From: DAHVFY01 sp040388665 | GTDB lineage: Bacteria > Chlamydiota > Chlamydiia > Chlamydiales > Rhabdochlamydiaceae | Length of the DNA stretch: 19,113 bases | Direction: 5' to 3' | NCBI GenBank assembly: GCA_040388665.1 | Contig: JAZKBL010000051.1 | Location: 1-19,113 of the forward strand | Shown: positions 8,260 to 15,647 of the stretch, piece by piece | Position numbering within the stretch: position 1 is the first letter of the stretch | Layout of the letters: each line of letters opens with the position of its first letter | Position numbers and translations under genes: made by a program | Notes under the pieces: generated by a model | Seen by the model: the letters and a program-made list of their open reading frames with translations, nothing else | The model's database searches: none | What the model was told of the DNA's origin: nothing

Positions 8260-10266
8260 TTATATATTTAGCAATTTACGAAATTGCTTCTCTGAAAGAA
8301 TAGGGATTTTCAGCGCTTCTGCTTTATCAAGCTTTGAGCCAGGATCTTCTCCAACTAAGACATAATCTGTATTCTTACTTACAGATCCTGTCACTTTACC
8401 GCCGCGCTCTTTGATAAGCTCAGCTGCTTCTTCTCTAGAAAACCCTTCAAGGCTTCCTGTCAGAACAAAAGTTTTTCCCGAAAAGGCATGATCGATAACC
8501 ACTTTTCGTTTCTGTACTTTGGGCTTCACGCCTTTTTTAAACAGTGCGTGGATCTCTTTAAGATGCATGGGATTTGCAAAATATTCAACAATGGCATGCG
8601 CTGTTTTTTTGCCAACACCTTCAAGATTTTCTAATTCTTCAATATTCATCGTTGCAAGCACGTCAATATCCCCTACGTGGCTTGCAAGAAGTTCCGCTGT
8701 CCCTTCACCGACATATTTGATTCCAAGAGCGAGAATCAATCGATCTAAGCTCACATGCTTTGATTCATCGATACTTGCTAAAAGGTTATGGATCGATTTT
8801 TCTTTAAACCCCTCAAGCTGGCTTAATTCCTTATCAGTTAAGCTGTAGATGTCAGAAATCGTACTGACAAAACCCTTTGTTACAAGCTGTTCTACAACCC
8901 TATCTCCTAAATGCGCGATATCCATCGCATCTTTACCTGCAAAAAAAGCAATTCTGCGCATTTTCTGCTCTAAGCAATCAGAATTCGGGCAGCGCACTGC
9001 AACCTCTTTGTCAATATGAACAACAGGGGTATGACAAAAAGGACATATCTTGGGCATTTTCCATGGTGTTGTCTTTTCTGGGCGTTTTTTAGCAACTACC
9101 TCAACGACTTTAGGGATAACATCTCCCCCTTTTTCAATCACAACAAAGTCACCAATACGGATATCTTTACGCTCTATTTCTTCTCTATTATGCAATGTTG
9201 CTCTAGCAATCGTACTTCCTGCAAGTAATACCGGCTCAAGTTCAGCAACAGGCGTCAATACCCCTGTCCGTCCAACTTGCACAGTGATATCAAGGATACG
9301 TGTTACAGCTCTTTCCGGCGCAAACTTATATGCGACAGCAAATCTTGGCGATTTCCCTGTAAACCCAAGTTCTTCATAGTAGCGCATCTCATCAACCTTG
9401 ACGACGATTCCATCAATGTCAAAGGGCAAACTGCTTCTCATCTCTTCAATCACATCTGCAAACTCGCTAATCTCTCCCATGTTTTTGCAATGAGCTCTTT
9501 GCTTTTCGGTAAATACAGGAAATCCTAACTTTTGTAAAAATTTGTGAGATAAATGCTGCTTTTCAATACTTGCAGGCTCTTCCTCCGCAATTCCATAAAA
9601 AATAACAGCAAGACGTCTTTTAGAAACAAGACGGGGGTCAAGCAACTTTAAAGATCCGGCAGCTGCATTGCGAGGGTTTGCAAAGGGAGCATCGCCTGCC
9701 ATTTCAAGTTCCTCATTAAGATGCTGAAACACTTGATGAGGCATAAACACTTCGCCGCGCACTTCAAGAATATCTGGCACATATGTTCCTGAAAGCTCTA
9801 AAGGCACACTGCGGATCGTACGCATATTTGCTGTAATATCATCCCCTTTTCTACCATCGCCACGTGTCAACGCCTGCACAAAAAAACCTTTTTCGTAACG
9901 AAGAGAGACTGCAACACCATCCATCTTTAATTCAGCTGAGTACGTAATTTCTTTTCTTGGCAAAAGTTTGTGAATACGATTAATAAAATCCTGAAGTTCT
10001 TCTTTCGAATATGTGTTCGCAAGAGAGAGCATAGGAACTGAATGCAGGGCTTGTTTAAACCCCTTTGAAAGAGCAGATCCCACTCTTTGCGTTGGCGAAT
10101 GAGCAACTTTCCACTCAGGGTGTTTTTTTTCAATCGCTTCTAATTCTTTGGTTAATTGATCATATTGATAATCAGAAATGATCGGTTGACATTCAACAAA
10201 ATAGAGCCTGTCATGCTTCTCTATTTCTTTAATCAATGCTAAGTAATGGCTATGACTATCTTTCAA
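8260..10266 (-). CDS. ligA: NAD-dependent DNA ligase LigA
   Basis: Seals nicks during replication and repair, using NAD+ as AMP donor. The complete 668-residue domain order is present: N-terminal Ia domain (about 1-60, with YQYDQL and SPTQRVG), adenylation domain with the AMP-accepting Lys114 in KMDG and TRGDG at 134-138, FANPRNAAAGSL, DGIVVKVD, the OB fold, a four-Cys zinc site (Cys408, 411, 426, 431), helix-hairpin-helix repeats, and a C-terminal BRCT domain (about 590-668). The start is TTG at 10266, inside the glgB end (11 bases of overlap). GAGG six bases upstream and alignment of the N terminus with other LigA proteins support it. Overlap with glgB implies co-transcription and perhaps translational coupling. 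Confidence 0.97.
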   Translation of the reverse strand: MKDSHSHYLALIKEIEKHDRLYFVECQPIISDYQYDQLTKELEAIEKKHPEWKVAHSPTQRVGSALSKGFKQALHSVPMLSLANTYSKEELQDFINRIHKLLPRKEITYSAELKMDGVAVSLRYEKGFFVQALTRGDGRKGDDITANMRTIRSVPLELSGTYVPDILEVRGEVFMPHQVFQHLNEELEMAGDAPFANPRNAAAGSLKLLDPRLVSKRRLAVIFYGIAEEEPASIEKQHLSHKFLQKLGFPVFTEKQRAHCKNMGEISEFADVIEEMRSSLPFDIDGIVVKVDEMRYYEELGFTGKSPRFAVAYKFAPERAVTRILDITVQVGRTGVLTPVAELEPVLLAGSTIARATLHNREEIERKDIRIGDFVVIEKGGDVIPKVVEVVAKKRPEKTTPWKMPKICPFCHTPVVHIDKEVAVRCPNSDCLEQKMRRIAFFAGKDAMDIAHLGDRVVEQLVTKGFVSTISDIYSLTDKELSQLEGFKEKSIHNLLASIDESKHVSLDRLILALGIKYVGEGTAELLASHVGDIDVLATMNIEELENLEGVGKKTAHAIVEYFANPMHLKEIHALFKKGVKPKVQKRKVVIDHAFSGKTFVLTGSLEGFSREEAAELIKERGGKVTGSVSKNTDYVLVGEDPGSKLDKAEALKIPILSEKQFRKLLNI

Positions 10267-12385
10267 AATGCACCTCGAAAATCATCGTTGCAAGAGGAGA
10301 AAGTTCAATATTAAACCCTTTTGAGGTGATCTTGTCTATCTGCTTGTTAATTTTCCCGCCGCCTCCAAACTCCTCTTTATCCGTGTTAAACACTTCGTGC
10401 ACGTTTTGAACACGCTCTAATTGCACAAAATATTCTGAAAAAAATCTAGGAGTGAAATTATGCACACATACAAGATGAGAATCATCAGATGTACGCAAAT
10501 AGCTAATGACGCAATTTTCTTTATCTGAAAAATCGATCCATCTAAACCCTGAACTATCAAAATCATGCTTCCAAAGAGCTGAATGATTTTGATAGACGCG
10601 GTTGAGTTCAGCAACACATCTTTGCATCCCAGAATGGAGCGGAAACTGAAGTAAAGACCATTCGATCTCTCCTTTACAATTCCATTCGTTCCATTGACCA
10701 ATTTCACATCCCATAAAAATAAGTTTTTTACCGGGCTGACAAATCATATAACTATAGAGTAGTCGTAAGTTTGCAAACTTCTGCCAAATGTCTCCTGGCA
10801 TTTTTGACAAAAGACTAGCCTTTCCATGAACCACCTCATCGTGAGATAATACAAGAAGAAATTTCTCTGAATAAGCATAAAGAAGACCGAATGTAAGATC
10901 GTTATGATGAAATGTACGAAAAAGCGGATCTTTATGAAAATAACGCAGCGTATCGTTCATCCATCCCATATTCCATTTCAAATCAAAGCCAAGTCCTCCC
11001 CAATCTAAAGGATGAGTGACACCAACAAAAGAGGTAGACTCTTCAGCACACATCAAAACACCTGGAAATTTTTCATGAACAACAGAATTAAGATGCTTAA
11101 TGAATTCAATAGCTTCCAAGTTTTCATGTCTGCCGTAAGCATTAGGAATCCATTCTCCCTCCTTCCTGCCATAATCTAAATAAAGCATCGAGGCAACAGC
11201 GTCCACTCGAAGCCCATCGATATGGACCTTTTCCATTAAAAAAAGAGCGCTACCAATCAAAAAATTGGAAACCTCTTTACGCCCATAGTTAAAAATATAA
11301 GTATTCCAGTGAGGGTGAAATCCTTGACGCGGATCTGCATGTTCATAAAGGTAAGTCCCATCAAATTGAGCTAAAGAAAACTCGTCTCTTGGAAAATGAG
11401 CAGGTACCCAATCTAAAATAACACCGAGTCCCTGGCTATGAAAATGATCAACAAAATACTGAAAATCTTCAAGGGTGCCATAACGGCTCGTGATTGCATA
11501 AAAACCTGTCACCTGATATCCCCAAGATTCATCAAGAGGATGCTCTACAACAGGCATTAATTCCACGTGGGTAAACCCCATTTCCAAGCAATAAGCCGCA
11601 AGATCATGAGCAATATCTCGATAGTTCATAAAACCTCCCTGAGGAGATTTCCAAGAACCTAGGTGAACTTCGTAAATATTTAAAGGTCTCTCTAAAGAAT
11701 TCACATGATGTCTCTTTTCCATCCAAGCCGTGTCATTCCATGCATAACGATCTACATCAACAACGATTGATGCGTTTGCAGGGCGCTGTTCGCTAAAATT
11801 AGCATAAGGATCGGCTTTAACGCGCAAATGCCCTTCATGCGTTCTTATTTCAAATTTATATCGCTCTCCTAAAGAGAGCCCTGGGATAAAAATCTCCCAA
11901 ACGCCGGATGGCCCCATGCTTCTCATGGGATTTATCCTGCCATCCCAGGCATTAAAATCTCCTATAAGAGACACTGCCTGAGCAGATGGCGCCCACACTG
12001 CAAATTTAATCCCCTGACACCCTTGATGAAATGTTGGATGCGCGCCAAGAACTTCATAGATTTTGTAATGAACCCCAGCCCCAAAAAGATGAGCGTCTAA
12101 TGCGCCAAAAGTGGGCCAAAAAGCATACGGATCATACGCTAGTAAACCGTTAAGATGATATACCTTGTAATCAAGCGGCTGAATCTTTTCTGAAACCTCA
12201 ACCTCAAACATCCCTACCGCGTCAATAAGCTTGGCTTTTATAATTTCGCCGGACAGTTCGATATACACAGCAACTGCGCCGGGTCTCCACAAGCGAATCA
12301 CCTTGCGCCCTTCTGCCATATGCAATCCCAAATAAGCGTGGGGATTACGTAGCATCTCTTCAAATCTCACAAGCATTTTTTCCAA
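10256..12385 (-). CDS. glgB: 1,4-alpha-glucan branching enzyme GlgB
   Basis: Makes alpha-1,6 branches in glycogen (GH13/CBM48). Visible: N-terminal carbohydrate-binding modules (AYLGLH at 17-22; FAVWAPSAQAVSLIGDFNAWD at about 128-148), the GH13 barrel with IYEVHLGSWK, the nucleophile Asp395 (GLRVDAVASMLYLDYGR), the acid/base Glu448 (CAEEST) and Asp516 (LSHDEVVHG), and a C-terminal beta domain. The 709-residue length is normal. Two starts are possible: TTG at 12385 with GAGAGG four bases upstream, or ATG at 12376 with only GGA close by; the difference is three residues. No other glycogen gene is nearby, as expected for the scattered glg genes of chlamydiae. A promoter-like sequence embedded in an inverted repeat lies directly upstream. 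Confidence 0.97.
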   Translation of the reverse strand: MEKMLVRFEEMLRNPHAYLGLHMAEGRKVIRLWRPGAVAVYIELSGEIIKAKLIDAVGMFEVEVSEKIQPLDYKVYHLNGLLAYDPYAFWPTFGALDAHLFGAGVHYKIYEVLGAHPTFHQGCQGIKFAVWAPSAQAVSLIGDFNAWDGRINPMRSMGPSGVWEIFIPGLSLGERYKFEIRTHEGHLRVKADPYANFSEQRPANASIVVDVDRYAWNDTAWMEKRHHVNSLERPLNIYEVHLGSWKSPQGGFMNYRDIAHDLAAYCLEMGFTHVELMPVVEHPLDESWGYQVTGFYAITSRYGTLEDFQYFVDHFHSQGLGVILDWVPAHFPRDEFSLAQFDGTYLYEHADPRQGFHPHWNTYIFNYGRKEVSNFLIGSALFLMEKVHIDGLRVDAVASMLYLDYGRKEGEWIPNAYGRHENLEAIEFIKHLNSVVHEKFPGVLMCAEESTSFVGVTHPLDWGGLGFDLKWNMGWMNDTLRYFHKDPLFRTFHHNDLTFGLLYAYSEKFLLVLSHDEVVHGKASLLSKMPGDIWQKFANLRLLYSYMICQPGKKLIFMGCEIGQWNEWNCKGEIEWSLLQFPLHSGMQRCVAELNRVYQNHSALWKHDFDSSGFRWIDFSDKENCVISYLRTSDDSHLVCVHNFTPRFFSEYFVQLERVQNVHEVFNTDKEEFGGGGKINKQIDKITSKGFNIELSPLATMIFEVHFER

Positions 12386-12396
12386 AAAACCTCTCG

Positions 12397-12437
12397 CCTA
12401 TCTAAATTTTTATAATCTCTTAGATAGGAATTTACAA
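12397..12437 (-). promoter_or_regulatory. Candidate glgB promoter with operator-like inverted repeat
   Basis: On the minus strand TTGTAA (12437-12432), a 17-base spacer and TATAAA (12414-12409) form a good housekeeping promoter. A perfect 9-base inverted repeat, CCTATCTAA (12428-12420) and TTAGATAGG (12405-12397), brackets the -10 element with a 14-base gap. A protein bound there would block RNA polymerase, so an operator is possible. Alternatively, if transcription begins further upstream, the repeat is a hairpin directly before the ribosome site GAGAGG. No regulator gene is nearby to suggest which. Confidence 0.5.
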
Positions 12438-12524
12438 TAAGGAAAAACTGCACCCGATCTTTCTTAAAAAATAAGAATCAAGCACGCCTACTTTTACCCA
12501 TAACTTTTTTATATCAAGATTTTC

Positions 12525-12614
12525 AACGCAAAGACGCAAAGGAAGAAAAAAATAACAGGATATTAGGATCATCCTAATTACCCGTAAGTTTTTCTTTCTT
12601 TGCGTCTTTGCGTT
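12525..12614. repeat. Inverted repeat, family copy 2
   Basis: Arms 12525-12550 and 12589-12614 pair over 26 bases with one G/T position. They contain the same AACGCAAAGACGCAAAG core as copy 1. Between them lies an unrelated segment with its own small palindrome (ATTAGGAT-C-ATCCTAAT, 12562-12578). The element fills the gap between the ankyrin-gene stop (12634) and the glgB promoter. An open frame across it (12432-12686, minus) encodes low-complexity peptide made from the repeat itself (NAKTQRKK, LPLRLCVEN) and is not a real gene. Confidence 0.9.
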
Positions 12615-12633
12615 AAAATTCTTCGACTTAAGA

Positions 12634-13722
12634 TTAGTTGCTGATGCGTGTATTGAGTTCCATTTTCCAAACGCTTTTGTTGTCATGCTGAGATTCTATA
12701 AATACATCCCTTCTTTTTATTAAAATTGAAAGAAGTTCAAACTTACCTTCTCTTTGAAAATAAGCGCTTATTTTACCAGAAGAACGCATTAACAAATAAC
12801 TTGAGTCTTTCTTGATTGTATTGGCGAGATCTTTATGTATTTCTACCCTAGAGGATATATCTACTCTCTTCTCTTTCAATGAAATAAAATATTCTTTATT
12901 TCCTGTATCTACCAGCTCATTTTCATGGCAACGAATCGCCCCCCCTCCCAGGTCGATAAGATAGTTTAAAATATCCAAATTTGCACACATTTTTTCCCAT
13001 GAAAATGATCGGAATTTAAGATTTGTAATTGCATGATTAAAGATCTCATTATTCATCCGATCCTCACTGTTTACTAATACCGCTTTTCTATCTTGTAATT
13101 GCCTTGCAAGAATATAATAACGAAAATTCCATGACTCTTCGTGATGCTTGATCATTTGATCAATAATTTTATAAAACAACAGGTTTTTTTCATCAAAAAT
13201 TGTGATATTTTTAATGTTTTTAATAAATATCTGCATCATTTTGAATTGTTCTTCATCATACAAATAATTGGCAGCACTGAGCAGCATGTGTCTTAGAAAA
13301 TATTTATCAACTTCGTTGATATCAATCCCATGCTCAATAAACACACAAGCAACGCGTAAGTAATTTTTAAATAATTCACTCTGGTCTTTGCTATGAATAC
13401 TAACTGTGATGATTCCATCAAAAAGTCTTTTATTCGCTGCATCATTCTTGAAATTAGGATCATTTTCGACAAAAAATATGACAATCTTCTTAAGATTTTC
13501 ATCATGAGCGCGGCTCAAAAAACGCTTCATTTGAACGGCAAGGGGAGTTTCTCCTTCACCATTTCGAGCATTAATGGTGCAACCTTGCTGTAAAAGCTTT
13601 TCAGCTTCTTCTACGGTGGACGCGTCATGTAAAGACATGTTTTTTCCAGAAAAAGCTGCATTTAGAGCTCTTATTGACTCAGGAGAGCCTATTTTCTCTG
13701 ATTGAATATTTCTAATAGACAT
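12634..13722 (-). CDS. Ankyrin-repeat-like protein, 362 aa
   Basis: Residues 31-65 (LHDASTVEEAEKLLQQGCTI, then NARNGEGETPLAVQM) match an ankyrin repeat. A second, weaker one is around FKNYLRVACVFIEHGIDINEVDKY (about 119-142), and another helix-turn pattern is at NLDILNYLIDLGGGAIRCHE. The rest is helical and charged; no signal peptide or membrane segment. Such proteins are abundant in amoeba-associated chlamydiae and some act in the host cell, but nothing here proves secretion. The start is secure: AAGGAGG at 13734-13728, five bases before the ATG. A run of seven G on the coding strand (12945-12939) lies in the LGGGA codons. The gene ends just before repeat copy 2 and is preceded by the structured 13745-13851 region. 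Confidence 0.75.
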   Translation of the reverse strand: MSIRNIQSEKIGSPESIRALNAAFSGKNMSLHDASTVEEAEKLLQQGCTINARNGEGETPLAVQMKRFLSRAHDENLKKIVIFFVENDPNFKNDAANKRLFDGIITVSIHSKDQSELFKNYLRVACVFIEHGIDINEVDKYFLRHMLLSAANYLYDEEQFKMMQIFIKNIKNITIFDEKNLLFYKIIDQMIKHHEESWNFRYYILARQLQDRKAVLVNSEDRMNNEIFNHAITNLKFRSFSWEKMCANLDILNYLIDLGGGAIRCHENELVDTGNKEYFISLKEKRVDISSRVEIHKDLANTIKKDSSYLLMRSSGKISAYFQREGKFELLSILIKRRDVFIESQHDNKSVWKMELNTRISN

Positions 13723-13744
13723 ACAAGCCTCCTTTTTTTCTACA

Positions 13745-13851
13745 TGTATACCGAAACAAACTCAAAAATTGTTTCGGCATACACAAAGCAGATGAAAAGT
13801 TGGTTTTGACAGTGCCGGCTTTTTCTCAAATTTCGCATCTGTTTTGTGTAT
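13745..13851. repeat. Two overlapping inverted repeats between the porin and ankyrin genes
   Basis: Repeat A pairs 13745-13759 with 13769-13783 (15 bases, one mismatch; core CCGAAACAA/TTGTTTCGG). Repeat B pairs 13779-13794 with 13836-13851 (16 bases, one mismatch; ATACACAAAGCAGATG against CATCTGTTTTGTGTAT). They share 13779-13783, so both cannot be fully paired at once. The region is downstream of the porin stop and directly upstream of the ankyrin ribosome site. Neither stem is followed by a T-run on the minus strand, so a simple terminator is unlikely. Confidence 0.7.
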
Positions 13852-13903
13852 AAATAAACGATCTTGAAAAGAATTATGCACAACTGCCGGATAGACAGAA
13901 ATG

Positions 13904-15493
13904 TTAATAATCGAAACGAGCGCCGAGGGTTAGACCTTGCATGCTTAAATCATCTGATGTTCTTAAGTAGATAGGCAAGTTACTGTCTGTAAAGCGCTCC
14001 ATCTGATTCTGACACCACCAATATTGCATTTCCCAACCAAGATTGATGCCAAAATGATTACGCTTACGGTTAAAAAAGATGTCAAAAAGAAAACCTGCTC
14101 TAATTTGCGCTGTAGGAACAAGTTTTTGTAGTGAGCTTTTTAAATGAATATCATCCACTTCATTTTGTTCTTGGACCTGCTTTAATTTAAATTCTCCCCA
14201 AAGAAGAGCGCCTGCAATATTTCCATAAATGCTAACATTGGAGACCAAAAACCAGTTCGTTCCTATACCAAGTTTTGGGCCTACACCGCTAAAGTCATTT
14301 TTAACATGTACAGAAAATTCCTGTTCTACCGATGAAACAGTTCTTTGATATTCCACGTTTACATGCTGATCAATCCATGCACCTTTAACGCCAAAAGCTG
14401 GATGAAAAGAAAGTCTTTTCGAAATAAAAAATTCACGTCCTAAATCTACATCGGCATTTTTAAATTCTATTTTCCATCGAGCTATCGCACAATCAACCTG
14501 GTTCATAAAACTAGGGCCTGGCTGGTATAATAAAAGAGGAAAAATATCACCGCGTGTATCTTTTTTTCCTTTTCCATTAATCTGCGTATACATAGCGTAT
14601 AAATCCCAATCTTCTCTTTCAAAAATATATCCAAGACCTACTCTAAAACCACTTCTCCAATCAAACTCGACATCTTTATTACGAGCACCCGTAAGAGAAC
14701 CGGAAACCCCATCAAAAGAAACTGCATAATCAGTTCCTCCTTCATAGAATTGCCAGAAAAGCCACTCCCCTGTAACAAACCCTCCGTAACGACCTCGCGT
14801 TGTAGCTTCATCCAAAATTATCCGATCATCTTGTGAACGGTTCACATCCATTTTAATGTCTTGCAGCTCATTTTGAACATTATTGACTTGGACGGTAAGC
14901 TGTTTTACCGAACTCATCGTGGGAACTTCATCCACTTTTTGCGCAAGAAGCTTTAAATCTGCAGCGATTTCGTCGACCTGTAACTTTAAGGTGTTTAGCG
15001 AGTCAGCAGTACTAACAGTTTCTAGCCTAGACTGCATATCGGTAATATGTTCTTCAGCTAATTTTAGATGTAAAACAATATTGCCAACCACATGATCAAC
15101 ATTATTTTGATCATTCTTTTCTTCAATTAAAACAATTTGATTTTTGAGCAGCTCAACCTCAGAAAATAATTTACCAAGAGCTTCTTGCATAGGAGAAAGA
15201 TCATTGATTTTTTTATTTTCTTGAATTCCAAATATTTGGCTACGTAACATTTCAATCTGAGCTACAAGCCCTGCTTGGTCCATCTCGATAATTTTGCTTT
15301 TAAGAGATTCCACTTGTACAATTAAATCTTGAACACGTGCTGCTAAATTTCTAACAATCGAAACACTCTTTTCACGAACAGCTGGCAAAAATGTGGATAT
15401 AGATTCTTGAGCTTCTTCTTCAGTATAGCAAGTTGTTGTGGAAACTAATGATAAGCAAATTAATGAAGATCGTTTTAATAATTTATTAGACAT
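13904..15493 (-). CDS. Legionella-OMP-family (MOMP-like) outer membrane protein with coiled-coil N-domain, 529 aa
   Basis: Probable outer-membrane porin-like protein. A signal peptide (SNKLLKRSSLICLSLVSTTT) is followed by a long heptad-patterned coiled coil (about 35-222) and then a beta-barrel domain (about 235-529). The barrel has the features of the Legionella major outer membrane protein family: GRYGGFVTGEWLFWQ, FRVGLGYIF, DWDLYAMYT, GVGPKLGIGTNWFL, GINLGWEMQYWW and the end LTLGARFDY with a C-terminal aromatic residue. Environmental chlamydiae encode many such paralogues. I start at the ATG at 15493, not 18 codons upstream, because GAGGGAGGG lies seven bases before it and the signal peptide then begins properly. 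Divergent from fabI. The coiled coil probably spans or trimerises in the periplasm (inference). Confidence 0.85.
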   Translation of the reverse strand: MSNKLLKRSSLICLSLVSTTTCYTEEEAQESISTFLPAVREKSVSIVRNLAARVQDLIVQVESLKSKIIEMDQAGLVAQIEMLRSQIFGIQENKKINDLSPMQEALGKLFSEVELLKNQIVLIEEKNDQNNVDHVVGNIVLHLKLAEEHITDMQSRLETVSTADSLNTLKLQVDEIAADLKLLAQKVDEVPTMSSVKQLTVQVNNVQNELQDIKMDVNRSQDDRIILDEATTRGRYGGFVTGEWLFWQFYEGGTDYAVSFDGVSGSLTGARNKDVEFDWRSGFRVGLGYIFEREDWDLYAMYTQINGKGKKDTRGDIFPLLLYQPGPSFMNQVDCAIARWKIEFKNADVDLGREFFISKRLSFHPAFGVKGAWIDQHVNVEYQRTVSSVEQEFSVHVKNDFSGVGPKLGIGTNWFLVSNVSIYGNIAGALLWGEFKLKQVQEQNEVDDIHLKSSLQKLVPTAQIRAGFLFDIFFNRKRNHFGINLGWEMQYWWCQNQMERFTDSNLPIYLRTSDDLSMQGLTLGARFDY

Positions 15494-15518
15494 AACAACA
15501 CCCTCCCTCATCATGTTC

Positions 15519-15547
15519 ATAATTCTTGCTATATCTGAGAAATACAA
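15519..15547 (-). promoter_or_regulatory. Weak candidate promoter for the porin-like gene
   Basis: On the minus strand TTGTAT (15547-15542), a 17-base spacer and AATTAT (15524-15519) are the best match upstream of the strong ribosome site at 15509-15501. The surrounding 15540-15590 stretch is almost pure A/T, which could act as an UP-like or bent segment shared with the divergent fabI promoter. Confidence 0.35.
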
Positions 15548-15586
15548 TAATTAAAATAAATATTTTAATATTTTTGATTTTTAAGA

Positions 15587-15615
15587 TTGTATGATAGTGA
15601 ATTTCATGCTATAAA
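15587..15615 (+). promoter_or_regulatory. Candidate fabI promoter
   Basis: TTGTAT (15587-15592), a 17-base spacer and TATAAA (15610-15615) give a good housekeeping match. Transcription would begin near 15622, leaving a leader of about 26 bases with CAGGG before the fabI ATG. Confidence 0.6.
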
Positions 15616-15647
15616 CTATCCTTTTACAGACTAAACTTCAGGGTATT

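Noticed and set aside
9050..9379. Plus-strand frames inside ligA (8519-8848, 9016-9228, 9050-9379, 9277-9528)
   Set aside because: They are antisense to well-conserved LigA domains, with no independent signals.
12432..12686. 84-residue open frame on the minus strand
   Set aside because: It is the inverted repeat read through in one frame, overlaps the end of the ankyrin gene, and has no ribosome site or protein-like composition.
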